NCBI GenBank assembly: GCA_029718625.1
Contig: JAINUF010000027.1
Coordinates: forward strand, 1,286,676-1,350,675
From: Synaphobranchus kaupii
Taxonomy: Eukaryota; Chordata; Actinopteri; Anguilliformes; Synaphobranchidae
Reading direction: 5' to 3'
Length of the DNA: 64,000 bases
Of this stretch, positions 1 to 10,327 are shown piece by piece (position 1 is the first letter of the stretch; every line of letters starts with the position of its first letter). The translations under genes were made by a program, and so were the position numbers. Below the pieces are notes generated by a model, which saw only the letters and a program-made list of their open reading frames with translations, had not been told where the DNA came from and ran no database searches.

Positions 1-716
1 CACCAGTGCCACAGCTCAGAACAGCACCAGCAGAGGCACCAGCAGTGCCACAGCTCAGAACAGCACCAGCACCAGTGCCACAGCTCAGAACAGCACCAGC
101 AGAGGGACCAGCAGTGCCACAGCTCAGAACGGCACCAGCACCAGTGCCACAGCTCAGAACAGCACCAGAAGAGGGACCAGCAGTAGTGCCACAGCTCAGA
201 ACAGCACCAGCAGAGGCACTAGCAGTGCCACAGCTCAGAACAGCACCAGCAGAGGCACCAGCAGTGCCACAGCTCAGAACAGCACCAGCAGAGGCACCAG
301 CAGTGCCACAGCTCAGAACAGCACCAGCAGAGGCACCAGCACCAGTGCCACAGCTCAGAACAGCACCAGCAGAGGCACCAGCAGTGCCACAGCTCAGAAC
401 AGCACCAGCACCTGTGCCACAGCTCAGAACAGCAGCAGCACCAGTGCCAGAGCTCAAAACAGCAGCATTACATTACATTACATTCATTTAGCAGACGCTT
501 TTATCCAAAGCGACGTACAGTAAGTGCATACAGAGAAATCATCAAGATCACTACAGAACAGACAAAGCACATCCTTCCCATAATGTAGCAGCTATCCCTA
601 GCAATGAACGTCGACTGTAGTTCACAGTAAGCTCTGGGCAAATCAGCAACACCACACTTCCATTCCAAATACTATTATAAACAATAATAAACAGACAGGA
701 AAACACAGCAGCACCA
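1..716. repeat. Partial higher-order unit, left edge
   Basis: The unit is truncated on the left by the window. The block contains the aagaggg and agtagtgcc markers of the 912/922 type, then a 3-copy spacer at 467-708. A private c-to-t creates ctag near 219. Confidence 0.9.
467..708 (-). mobile_element. Spacer with L2-type tail (3-repeat form, exemplar)
   Basis: This 242-bp spacer matches the 5-repeat form except for three rather than five TGTAA copies next to the block. The 10-bp difference accounts exactly for the 912 versus 922 bp unit lengths. The same 3-copy form closes the 912, 969, 789 and 1044 bp units. Confidence 0.75.
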
Positions 717-1378
717 GTGCCACAGCTCAGAACAGCACCAGCACCAGTGCCACAACTCAGGACAGCACCAGCAGAGGCACCAGCAGTGCCACAGCTCAGA
801 ACAGCACCAGCAGAGGCACCAGCAGTGCCACAGCTCAGAACAGCACCAGTGCCACAGCTCATAACAGCACCAGCAGAGGCACCAGCAGTGCCACAGCTCA
901 GAACGGCACCAGCACCAGTGCCACAGCTCAGAACAGCACCAGCAGAGGCACCAGCAGTGCCACAGCTCAGAACAGCACCAGCACCAGTGCCACAGCTCAG
1001 AACAGCACCAGCAGAGGGACCAGCAGTGCCACAGCTCAGAACGGCACCAGCACCAGTGCCACAGCTCAGAACAGCACCAGAAGAGGGACCAGCAGTAGTG
1101 CCACAGCTCAGAACAGCACCAGCAGAGGCACCAGCAGTGCCACAGCTCAGAACAGCACCAGCAGAGGCACCAGCAGTGCCACAGCTCAGAACAGCACCAG
1201 CAGAGGCACCAGCAGTGCCACAGCTCAGAACAGCACCAGCAGAGGCACCAGCACCAGTGCCACAGCTCAGAACAGCACCAGCAGAGGCACCAGCAGTGCC
1301 ACAGCTCAGAACAGCACCAGCACCTGTGCCACAGCTCAGAACAGCAGCAGCACCAGTGCCAGAGCTCAAAACAGCAGC
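717..1378. repeat. Exemplar minisatellite block (18 ordered monomers)
   Basis: This is the commonest block form. Monomer lengths in order, as triplets, are 10, 13, 13, 8, 13, 10, 13, 10, 13, 10, 14, 13, 13, 13, 14, 13, 10, 10, then a diverged half-monomer. All monomers share the 15-bp core tgccacagctcagaa. The 39-bp form is two related 12-mers (cagcaccagcag and aggcaccagcag, 10 of 12 identical) plus the core. The 30-bp form is cagcaccagcaccag plus the core. Position-specific variants fix the phase: aactcaggac at the first core boundary, gctcataac at monomer 5, aagaggg and agtagtgcc at monomer 11, cacctgtgcc at monomer 17, and agagctcaaaa at the end. The last monomers are the most diverged, as is usual at the edges of tandem blocks. 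Confidence 0.93.
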
Positions 1379-1417
1379 ATTACATTACATTACATTACAT
1401 TACATTCATTTAGCAGA

Positions 1418-1434
1418 CGCTTTTATCCAAAGCG
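1418..1434 (-). other. LINE-tail hairpin, GGATA loop (exemplar)
   Basis: On the minus strand this is CGCTTT-GGATA-AAAGCG, a perfect 6-bp stem with a 5-nt loop, located 13 bases before the TGTAA repeats. In UnaL2-type LINEs such a hairpin is bound by the element's own reverse transcriptase. Here it is a passive part of the satellite unit. It recurs once per unit, with loop changes only at 3098 and 38247 and an inserted base beside the stem at 39208. Confidence 0.7.
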
Positions 1435-1594
1435 ACGTACAGTAAGTGCATACAGAGAAATCATCAAGATCACTACAGAACAGACAAAGCACATCCTTCC
1501 CATAATGTAGCAGCTATCCCTAGCAATGAACGTCGACTGTAGTTCACAGTAAGCTCTGGGCAAATCAGCAACACCACACTTCCATTCCAAATAC

Positions 1595-1612
1595 TATTAT
1601 AAACAATAATAA
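1595..1612 (+). promoter_or_regulatory. TATAAA and AATAAA hexamers in the spacer (exemplar, probably fortuitous)
   Basis: The AT-rich end of each spacer contains TATAAA about 30 bp before the minisatellite block, and AATAAA a few bases further on. The spacing would suit a TATA box for transcripts entering the block. However, no ATG opens a long frame into the block on this strand, and no GT-rich element follows the AATAAA. I list it because it recurs in every unit. Function is unsupported. Confidence 0.15.
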
Positions 1613-1638
1613 ACAGACAGGAAAACACAGCAGCACCA

Positions 1639-2560
1639 GTGCCACAGCTCAGAACAGCACCAGCACCAGTGCCACAACTCAGGACAGCACCAGCAGAGGC
1701 ACCAGCAGTGCCACAGCTCAGAACAGCACCAGCAGAGGCACCAGCAGTGCCACAGCTCAGAACAGCACCAGTGCCACAGCTCATAACAGCACCAGCAGAG
1801 GCACCAGCAGTGCCACAGCTCAGAACGGCACCAGCACCAGTGCCACAGCTCAGAACAGCACCAGCAGAGGCACCAGCAGTGCCACGGCTCAGAACAGCAC
1901 CAGCACCAGTGCCACAGCTCAGAACAGCACCAGCAGAGGGACCAGCAGTGCCACAGCTCAGAACGGCACCAGCACCAGTGCCACAGCTCAGAACAGCACC
2001 AGCAGAGGGACCAGCAGTAGTGCCACAGCTCAGAACAGCACCAGCAGAGGCACCAGCAGTGCCACAGCTCAGAACAGCACCAGCAGAGGCACCAGCAGTG
2101 CCACAGCTCAGAACAGCACCAGCAGAGGCACCAGCAGTGCCACAGCTCAGAACAGCACCAGCAGAGGCACCAGCACCAGTGCCACAGCTCAGAACAGCAC
2201 CAGCAGAGGCACCAGCAGTGCCACAGCTCAGAACACCACCAGCACCTGTGCCACAGCTCAGAACAGCAGCAGCACCAGTGCCAGAGCTCAAAACAGCAGC
2301 ATTACATTACATTACATTACAATACATTCATTTAGCAGACGCTTTTATCCAAAGCGACGTACAGTAAGTGCATACAGAGAAATCATCAAGATCACTACAG
2401 AACAGACAAAGCACATCCTTCCCATAATGTAGCAGCTATCCCTAGCAATGAACGTCGACTGTAGTTCACAGTAAGCTCTGGGCAAATCAGCAACACCACA
2501 CTTCCATTCCAAATACTATTATAAACAATAATAAACAGACAGGAAAACACAGCAGCACCA
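1639..2560. repeat. Higher-order unit, 922 bp, AACACC variant
   Basis: This is a standard block with gaacaccacc near 2235, in place of gaacagcacc. That marker recurs only before the other 752-bp units. The spacer has 5 TGTAA copies, one of them mutated (acaat near 2320). Confidence 0.92.
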
Positions 2561-3312
2561 GTGCCACAGCTCAGAACAGCACCAGCACCAGTGCCACAGC
2601 TCAGGACAGCACCAGCAGAGGCACCAGCAGTGCCACAGCTCAGAACAGCACCAGCAGAGGCACCAGCACCAGTGCCACAGCTCAGAACAGCACCAGCAGA
2701 GGCACCAGCAGTGCCACAGCTCAGAACAGCACCAGCAGAGGGACCAGCAGTGCCACAGCTCAGAACGGCACCAGCACCAGTGCCACAGCTCAGAACAGCA
2801 CCAGCAGAGGGACTAGCAGTAGTGCCACAGCTCAGAACAGCACCAGCAGAGGCACCAGCAGTGCCACAGCTCAGAACAGCACCAGCAGAGGCACCAGCAG
2901 TGCCACAGCTCAGAAAAGCACCAGCAGAGGCACCAGCACCAGTGCCACAGCTCAGAACAGCACCAGCAGAGGCACCAGCAGTGCCACAGCTCAGAACAGC
3001 ACCAGCACCTGTGCCACAGCTCAGAACAGCAGCAGCACCAGTGCCAGAGCTCAAAACATTACATTACATTACATTACATTCATTTAGCAGACGCTTTCAT
3101 CCAAAGCGACGTACAGTAAGTGCATACAGAGAAATCATCAAGATCACTACAGAACAGACAAAGCACATCCTTCCCATAATGTAGCAGCTATCCCTAGCAA
3201 TGAACGTCGACTGTAGTTCACAGTAAGCTCTGGGCAAATCAGCAACACCACACTTCCATTCCAAATACTATTATAAACAATAATAAACAGACAGGAAAAC
3301 ACAGCAGCACCA
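2561..3312. repeat. Higher-order unit, 752 bp
   Basis: This is a short block. It lacks the gctcataac monomer and carries ggactagcag and gaaaagcacc, markers shared with the units at 12298, 33929 and 59424. The spacer is the 4-copy form. Confidence 0.92.
3058..3304 (-). mobile_element. Spacer with L2-type tail (4-repeat form, loop variant)
   Basis: This 247-bp spacer has four TGTAA copies. It lacks the cagcagc that normally joins the block to the tail, so aaaac abuts the repeats directly. The hairpin at 3092-3108 carries a t-to-c change at 3098, making the minus-strand loop GGATG. The same 4-copy junction without cagcagc occurs in the spacers starting near 12795, 14940, 34427, 38206 and 59921. 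Confidence 0.75.
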
Positions 3313-4281
3313 GTGCCACAGCTCAGAACAGCACCAGCACCAGTGCCACAGCTCAGAACAGCACCAGCACCAGTGCCACAACTCAGGACAGCACCAGCAG
3401 AGGCACCAGCAGTGCCACAGCTCAGAACAGCACCAGCAGAGGCACCAGCAGTGCCACAGCTCAGAACAGCACCAGTGCCACAGCTCATAACAGCACCAGC
3501 AGAGGCACCAGCAGTGCCACAGCTCAGAACGGCACCAGCACCAGTGCCACAGCTCAGAACAGCACCAGCAGAGGCACCAGCAGTGCCACAGCTCAGAACG
3601 GCACCAGCACCAGTGCCACAGCTCAGAACAGCACCAGCAGAGGGACCAGCAGTGCCACAGCTCAGAACGGCACCAGCACCAGTGCCACAGCTCAGAACAG
3701 CACCAGCAGAGGCACCAGCAGTGCCACAGCTCAGAACGGCACCAGCACCAGTGCCACAGCTCAGAACAGCACCAGCAGAGGCACCAGCAGTGCCACAGCT
3801 CAGAACAGCACCAGCAGAGGCACCAGCAGTGCCACAGCTCAGAACAGCACCAGCAGAGGCACCAGCAGTGCCACAGCTCAGAACAGCACCAGCAGAGGCA
3901 CCAGCACCAGTGCCACAGCTCAGAACAGCACCAGCAGAGGCACCAGCAGTGCCACAGCTCAGAACAGCACCAGCACCTGTGCCACAGCTCAGAACAGCAG
4001 CAGCACCAGTGCCAGAGCTCAAAACAGCAGCATTACATTACATTACATTCATTTAGCAGACGCTTTTATCCAAAGCGACGTACAGTAACTGCATACAGAG
4101 AAATCATCAAGATCACTACAGAACAGACAAAGCACATCCTTCCCATAATGTAGCAGCTATCCCTAGCAATGAACGTCGACTGTAGTTCACAGTAAGCTCT
4201 GGGCAAATCAGCAACACCACACTTCCATTCCAAATACTATTATAAACAATAATAAACAGACAGGAAAACACAGCAGCACCA
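3313..4281. repeat. Higher-order unit, 969 bp
   Basis: The block starts with an extra 30-bp monomer and follows a 4-copy spacer, as all 969-type units do. The spacer has 3 TGTAA copies and the gtaactgc variant near 4085. Confidence 0.92.
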
Positions 4282-5376
4282 GTGCCACAGCTCAGAACCA
4301 GCACCAGCACCAGTGCCACAGCTCAGGACAGCACCAGCAGTGCCACAGCTCAGAACAGCACCAGCAGAGGCACCAGCAGTGCCACAGCTCAGAACAGCAC
4401 CAGCACCAGTGCCACAACTCATAACAGCACCAGCAGAGGCACCAGCAGTGCCACAGCTCAGAACGGCACCAGCACCAGTGCCACAGCTCAGAACAGCACC
4501 AGCAGAGGCACCAGCAGTGCCACAGCTCAGAACAGCACCAGCACCAGTGCCACAGCTCAGAACAGCACCAGCAGAGGACCAGCAGTGCCACAGCTCAGAA
4601 CGGCACCAGCACCAGTGCCACAGCTCAGAACAGCACCAGCAGAGGGACCAGCAGTAGTGCCACAGCTCAGAACAGCACCAGCAGAGGCACCAGCAGTGCC
4701 ACAGCTCAGAACAGCACCAGCAGAGGCACCAGCAGTGCCACAGCTCAGAACAGCACCAGCAGAGGCACCAGCACCAGTGCCACAGCTCAGAACAGCACCA
4801 GCAGAGGCACCAGCAGTGCCACAGCTCAGAACGGCACCAGCACCAGTGCCACAGCTCAGAACAGCACCAGCAGAGGCACCAGCAGTGCCACAGCTCAGAA
4901 CAGCACCAGCACCAGTGCCACAGCTCAGAACAGCACAATCAGAGGCACCAGCAGTGCCACAGCTCAGAACAGCACCAGCAGAGGCACCAGCACCAGTGCC
5001 ACAGCTCAGAACAGCACCAGCAGAGGCACCAGCAGTGCCACAGCTCAGAACAGCACCAGCACCTGTGCCACAGCTCAGAACAGCAGCAGCACCAGTGCCA
5101 GAGCTCAAAACAGCAGCATTACATTACATTACATTACATTACATTCATTTAGCAGACGCTTTTATCCAAAGCGACGTACAGTAAGTGCATACAGAGAAAT
5201 CATCAAGATCACTACAGAACAGACAAAGCACATCCTTCCCAAAATGTAGCAGCTATCCCTAGCAATGAACGTCGACTGTAGTTCACAGTAAGCTCTGGGC
5301 AAATCAGCAACACCACACTCCATTCCAAATACTATTATAAACAATAATAAACAGACAGGAAAACACAGCAGCACCA
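4282..5376. repeat. Higher-order unit, 1095 bp (1096 type with indels)
   Basis: This is the 1096 type with a 27-bp second monomer. Single-base length changes occur near 4298 (+c), 4575 (-g) and 5319 (-t). Two clustered substitutions lie near 4937. The spacer is the 5-copy form. Confidence 0.9.
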
Positions 5377-6485
5377 GTGCCACAGCTCAGAACAGCACCA
5401 GCACCAGTGCCACAGCTCAGGACAGCACCAGCAGAGGCACCAGCAGTGCCACAGCTCAGAACAGCACCAGCAGAGGCACCAGCAGTGCCACAGCTCAGAA
5501 CAGCACCAGCACCAGTGCCACAACTCATAACAGCACCAGCAGAGGCACCAGCAGTGCCACAGCTCAGAACGGCACCAGCACCAGTGCCACAGCTCAGAAC
5601 AGCACCAGCAGAGGCACCAGCGGTGCCACAGCTCAGAACAGCACCAGCACCAGTGCCACAGCTCAGAACAGCACCAGCAGAGGGACCAGCAGTGCCACAG
5701 CTCAGAACGGCACCAGCACCAGTGCCACAGCTCAGAACAGCACCAGCAGAGGGACCAGCAGTAGTGCCACAGCTCAGAACAGCACCAGCAGAGGCACCAG
5801 CAGTGCCACAGCTCAGAACAGCACCAGCAGAGGCACCAGCAGTGCCACAGCTCAGAACAGCACCAGCAGAGGCACCAGCACCAGTGCCACAGCTCAGAAC
5901 AGCACCAGCAGAGGCACCAGCAGTGCCACAGCTCAGAACGGGCACCAGCACCAGTGCCACAGCTCAGAACAGCACCAGCAGAGGCACCAGCAGTGCCACA
6001 GCTCAGAACAGCACCAGCACCAGTGCCACAGCTCAGAACAGCACCAGCAGAGGCACCAGCAGTGCCACAGCTCAGAACAGCACCAGCAGAGGCACCAGCA
6101 CCAGTGCCACAGCTCAGAACAGCACCAGCAGAGGCACCAGCAGTGCCACAGCTCAGAACAGCACCAGCACCTGTGCCACAGCTCAGAACAGCAGCAGCAC
6201 CAGTGCCAGAGCTCAAAACAGCAGCATTACATTACATTACATTACATTACATTCATTTAGCAGACGCTTTTATCCAAAGCGACGTACAGTAAGTGCATAC
6301 AGAGAAATCATCAAGATCACTACAGAACAGACAAAGCACATCCTTCCCATAATGTAGCAGCTATCCCTAGCAATGAACGTCGACTGTAGTTCACAGTAAG
6401 CTCTGGGCAAATCAGCAACACCACACTTCCATTCCAAATACTATTATAAACAATAATAAACAGACAGGAAAACACAGCAGCACCA
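5377..6485. repeat. Higher-order unit, 1109 bp (1108 type with indel)
   Basis: The 1108 type is the 1096 type with a 39-bp rather than 27-bp second monomer. There is one extra g near 5941. It carries the cagcggtgcc marker near 5619 and a 5-copy spacer. Confidence 0.9.
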
Positions 6486-7397
6486 GTGCCACAGCTCAGA
6501 ACAGCACCAGCACCAGTGCCACAACTCAGGACAGCACCAGCAGAGGCACCAGCAGTGCCACAGCTCAGAACAGCACCAGCAGAGGCACCAGCAGTGCCAC
6601 AGCTCAGAACAGCACCAGTGCCACAGCTCATAACAGCACCAGCAGAGGCACCAGCAGTGCCACAGCTCAGAACGGCACCAGCACCAGTGCCACAGCTCAG
6701 AACAGCACCAGCAGAGGCACCAGCAGTGCCACAGCTCAGAACAGCACCAGCACCAGTGCCACAGCTCAGAACAGCACCAGCAGAGGGACCAGCAGTGCCA
6801 CAGCTCAGAACGGCACCAGCACCAGTGCCACAGCTCAGAACAGCACCAGAAGAGGGACCAGCAGTAGTGCCACAAGCTCAGAACAGCACCAGCAGAGGCA
6901 CCAGCAGTGCCACAGCTCAGAACAGCACCAGCAGAGGCACCAGCAGTGCCACAGCTCAGAACAGCACCAGCAGAGGCACCAGCAGTGCCACAGCTCAGAA
7001 CAGCACCAGCAGAGGCACCAGCACCAGTGCCACAGCTCAGAACAGCACCAGCAGAGGCACCAGCAGTGCCACAGCTCAGAACAGCACCAGCACCTGTGCC
7101 ACAGCTCAGAACAGCAGCAGCACCAGTGCCAGAGCTCAAACAGCAGCATTACATTACATTACATTCATTTAGCAGACGCTTTTATCCAAAGCGACGTACA
7201 GTAAGTGCATACAGAGAAATCATCAAGATCACTACAGAACAGACAAAGCACATCCTTCCCATAATGTAGCAGCTATCCCTAGCAATGAACGTCGACTGTA
7301 GTTCACAGTAAGCTCTGGGCAAATCAGCAACACCACACTTCCATTCCAAATACTATTATAAACAATAATAAACAGACAGGAAAACACAGCAGCACCA
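6486..7397. repeat. Higher-order unit, 912 bp with compensating indels
   Basis: This is a standard block with an extra a near 6874 and a missing a near 7140. The spacer is the 3-copy form. The missing a brings a minus-strand ATG at 7149 into frame with the block, an apparent artefact. Confidence 0.9.
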
Positions 7398-8307
7398 GTG
7401 CCACAGCTCAGAACAGCACCAGCACCAGTGCCACAACTCAGGACAGCACCAGCAGAGGCACCAGCAGTGCCACAGCTCAGAACAGCACCAGCAGAGGCAC
7501 CAGCAGTGCCACAGCTCAGAACAGCACCAGTGCCACAGCTCATAACAGCACCAGCAGAGGCACCAGCAGTGCCACAGCTCAGAACGGCACCAGCACCAGT
7601 GCCACAGCTCAGAACAGCACCAGCAGAGGCACCAGCAGTGCCACAGCTCAGAACAGCACCAGCACCAGTGCCACAGCTCAGAACAGCACCAGCAGAGGGA
7701 CCAGCAGTGCCACAGCTCAGAACGGCACAGCACCAGTGCCACAGCTCAGAACAGCACCAGAAGAGGGACCAGCAGTAGTGCCACAGCTCAGAACAGCACC
7801 AGCAGAGGCACCAGCAGTGCCACAGCTCAGAACAGCACCAGCAGAGGCACCAGCAGTGCCACAGCTCAGAACAGCACCAGCAGAGGCACCAGCAGTGCCA
7901 CAGCTCAGAACAGCACCAGCAGAGGCACCAGCACCAGTGCCACAGCTCAGAACAGCACCAGCAGAGGCACCAGCAGTGCCACAGCTCAGAACAGCACCAG
8001 CACCTGTGCCACAGCTCAGAACAGCAGCAGCACCAGTGCCAGAGCTCAAAACAGCAGCATTACATTACATTACATTCATTTAGCAGACGCTTTTATCCAA
8101 AGCGACGTACAGTAAGTGCATACAGAGAAATCATCAAGATCACTACAGAACAGACAAAGCACATCCTTCCATAATGTAGCAGCTATCCCTAGCAATGAAC
8201 GTCGACTGTAGTTCACAGTAAGCTCTGGGCAAATCAGCAACACCACACTTCCATTCCAAATACTATTATAAACAATAATAAACAGACAGGAAAACACAGC
8301 AGCACCA
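7398..8307. repeat. Higher-order unit, 910 bp (912 type with indels)
   Basis: This is a standard block missing a c near 7728, with a 3-copy spacer missing a c near 8170. Confidence 0.9.
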
Positions 8308-9231
8308 GTGCCACAGCTCAGAACAGCACCAGCACCAGTGCCACAACTCAGGACAGCACCAGCAGAGGCACCAGCAGTGCCACAGCTCAGAACAGCACCA
8401 GCAGAGGCACCAGCAGTGCCACAGCTCAGAACAGCACCAGTGCCACAGCTCATAACAGCACCAGCAGAGGCACCAGCAGTGCCACAGCTCAGAACGGCAC
8501 CAGCACCAGTGCCACAGCTCAGAACAGCACCAGCAGAGGCACCAGCAGTGCCACAGCTCAGAAACAGCACCAGCACCAGTGCCACAGCTCAGAACAGCAC
8601 CAGCAGAGGGACCAGCAGTGCCACAGCTCAGAACGGCACCAGCACCAGTGCCACAGCTCAGAACAGCACCAGAAGAGGGACCAGCAGTAGTGCCACAGCT
8701 CAGAACAGCACCAGCAGAGGCACCAGCAGTGCCACAGCTCAGAACAGCACCAGCAGAGCACCAGCAGTGCCACAGCTCAGAACAGCACCAGCAGAGGCAC
8801 CAGCAGTGCCACAGCTCAGAACAGCACCAGCAGAGGCACCAGCACCAGTGCCACAGCTCAGAACAGCACCAGCAGAGGCACCAGCAGTGCCACAGCTCAG
8901 AACAGCAACCAGCACCTGTGCCACAGCTCAGAACAGCAGCAGCACCAGTGCCAGAGCTCAAAACAGCAGCATTACATTACATTACATTACATTACATTCA
9001 TTTAGCAGACGCTTTTATCCAAAGCGACGTACAGTAACTGCATACAGAGAAATCATCAAGATCACTACAGAACAGACAAAGCACATCCCTTCCCATAATG
9101 TAGCAGCTATCCCTAGCAATGAACGTCGACTGTAGTTCACAGTAAGCTCTGGGCAAATCAGCAACACCACACTTCCATTCCAAATACTATTATAAACAAT
9201 AATAAACAGACAGGAAAACACAGCAGCACCA
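8308..9231. repeat. Higher-order unit, 924 bp (922 type with indels)
   Basis: There are single-base changes near 8563 (+a), 8758 (-g), 8908 (+a) and 9088 (+c). The 5-copy spacer has the gtaactgc variant near 9036. Confidence 0.9.
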
Positions 9232-10327
9232 GTGCCACAGCTCAGAACAGCACCAGCACCAGTGCCACAGCTCAGGACAGCACCAGCAGTGCCACAGCTC
9301 AGAACAGCACCAGCAGAGGCACCAGCAGTGCCACAGCTCAGAACAGCACCAGCACCAGTGCCACAACTCATAACAGCACCAGCAGAGGCACCAGCAGTGC
9401 CACAGCTCAGATCGGCACCAGCACCAGTGCCACAGCTCAGAACAGCACCAGCAGAGGCACCAGCGGTGCCACAGCTCAGAACAGCACCAGCACCAGTGCC
9501 ACAGCTCAGAACAGCACCAGCAGAGGGACCAGCAGTGCCACAGCTCAGAACGGCACCAGCACCAGTGCCACAGCTCAGAACAGCACCAGCAGAGGGACCA
9601 GCAGTAGTGCCACAGCTCAGAATAGCACCAGCAGAGGCACCAGCAGTGCCACAGCTCAGAACAGCACCAGCAGAGGCACCAGCAGTGCCACAGCTCAGAA
9701 CAGCACCAGCAGAGGCACCAGCACCAGTGCCACAGCTCAGAACAGCACCAGCAGAGGCACCAGCAGTGCCACAGCTCAGAACGGCACCAGCACCAGTGCC
9801 ACAGCTCAGAACAGCACCAGCAGAGGCACCAGCAGTGCCACAGCTCAGAACAGCACCAGCACCAGTGCCACAGCTCAGAACAGCACCAGCAGAGGCACCA
9901 GCAGTGCCACAGCTCAGAACAGCACCAGCAGAGGCACCAGCACCAGTGCCACAGCTCAGAACAGCACCAGCAGAGGCACCAGCAGTGCCACAGCTCAGAA
10001 CAGCACCAGCACCTGTGCCACAGCTCAGAACAGCAGCAGCACCAGTGCCAGATCTCAAAACCAGCAGCATTACATTACATTACATTACATTACATTCATT
10101 TAGCAGACGCTTTTATCCAAAGCGACGTACAGTAAGTGCATACAGAGAAATCATCAAGATCACTACAGAACAGACAAAGCACATCCTTCCCATAATGTAG
10201 CAGCTATCCCTAGCAATGAACGTCGACTGTAGTTCACAGTAAGCTCTGGCAAATCAGCAACACCACACTTCCATTCCAAATACTATTATAAACAATAATA
10301 AACAGACAGGAAAACACAGCAGCACCA
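9232..10327. repeat. Higher-order unit, 1096 bp, AGATCT variant
   Basis: The second monomer is 27 bp, and cagcggtgcc lies near 9463. The block ends in agatctcaaaa, shared with the units at 21005 and 44273. Length changes occur near 10062 (+c) and 10249 (-g). The +c joins a minus-strand ATG at 10070 to the block frame. The spacer is the 5-copy form. Confidence 0.9.

Larger units (their letters stand above)
1379..1630 (-). mobile_element. Spacer with L2-clade LINE/SINE 3' tail (5-repeat form, exemplar)
   Basis: Read on the minus strand, this 252-bp spacer ends in a perfect 6-bp stem (CGCTTT/AAAGCG) with a GGATA loop at 1434-1418, then GTCTGCTAAATGA and five TGTAA repeats at 1403-1379. A GGATA-loop hairpin followed by TGTAA repeats is the 3' recognition tail described for UnaL2-type LINEs and the SINEs they mobilise in fish. 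The roughly 180 bp upstream on the minus strand (1435-1630) have no recognisable reverse transcriptase and many stops, so I read this as a 5'-truncated or SINE-derived relic captured in the founding unit. Assignment to a named family needs a library search. Every complete unit has this spacer, with 3, 4 or 5 TGTAA copies. Confidence 0.75.
717..1638. repeat. Higher-order unit, 922 bp
   Basis: This is the standard 18-monomer block with a 5-copy TGTAA spacer. It serves as the reference unit for this annotation. Confidence 0.93.

Noticed and set aside
551..1369. Minus-strand open frame with LSCGTAGASAGAV repeats and a hydrophobic tail, as a secreted or membrane protein
   Set aside because: It starts at TTG within the repeat. 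The hydrophobic tail is translated spacer and LINE-derived sequence. The same frame recurs in every unit as a by-product of the array.
1379..1403. TTACA/TGTAA repeats as telomeric sequence or an independent microsatellite
   Set aside because: They are the short terminal repeats that follow the GGATA hairpin in L2-type elements and number only 3-5. They do not match the vertebrate telomere repeat TTAGGG.
717..1445. Plus-strand PQLRTAPAEAPAV-repeat open frame, and its counterpart in every unit, as a proline-rich protein gene
   Set aside because: It starts at GTG, not ATG, in what appears to be an animal genome. It has no upstream signal, ends at a spacer stop, and coexists with four other open frames over the same bases.
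1435..1630. tRNA-derived SINE head or Pol III promoter upstream of the LINE tail
   Set aside because: I could not find convincing A-box and B-box motifs on the minus strand of the spacer, so whether this is a SINE or a truncated LINE remains open.
2230..2245. Exact Chi octamer (GCTGGTGG on the minus strand) at the AACACCACC marker, also near 11967, 33601 and 59096
   Set aside because: Chi acts with bacterial RecBCD. In a eukaryotic array built from GCTGGTG-like motifs, one extra G arises by a single substitution, and no role is implied.
4292..4591. Cys/Trp-rich minus-strand frame (SELWHCWCLCWCC repeats) as a cysteine-rich peptide or toxin-like gene
   Set aside because: It is the third reading of the same monomer, has no ATG start or signal peptide of its own, and is longest only where indels shift frames.
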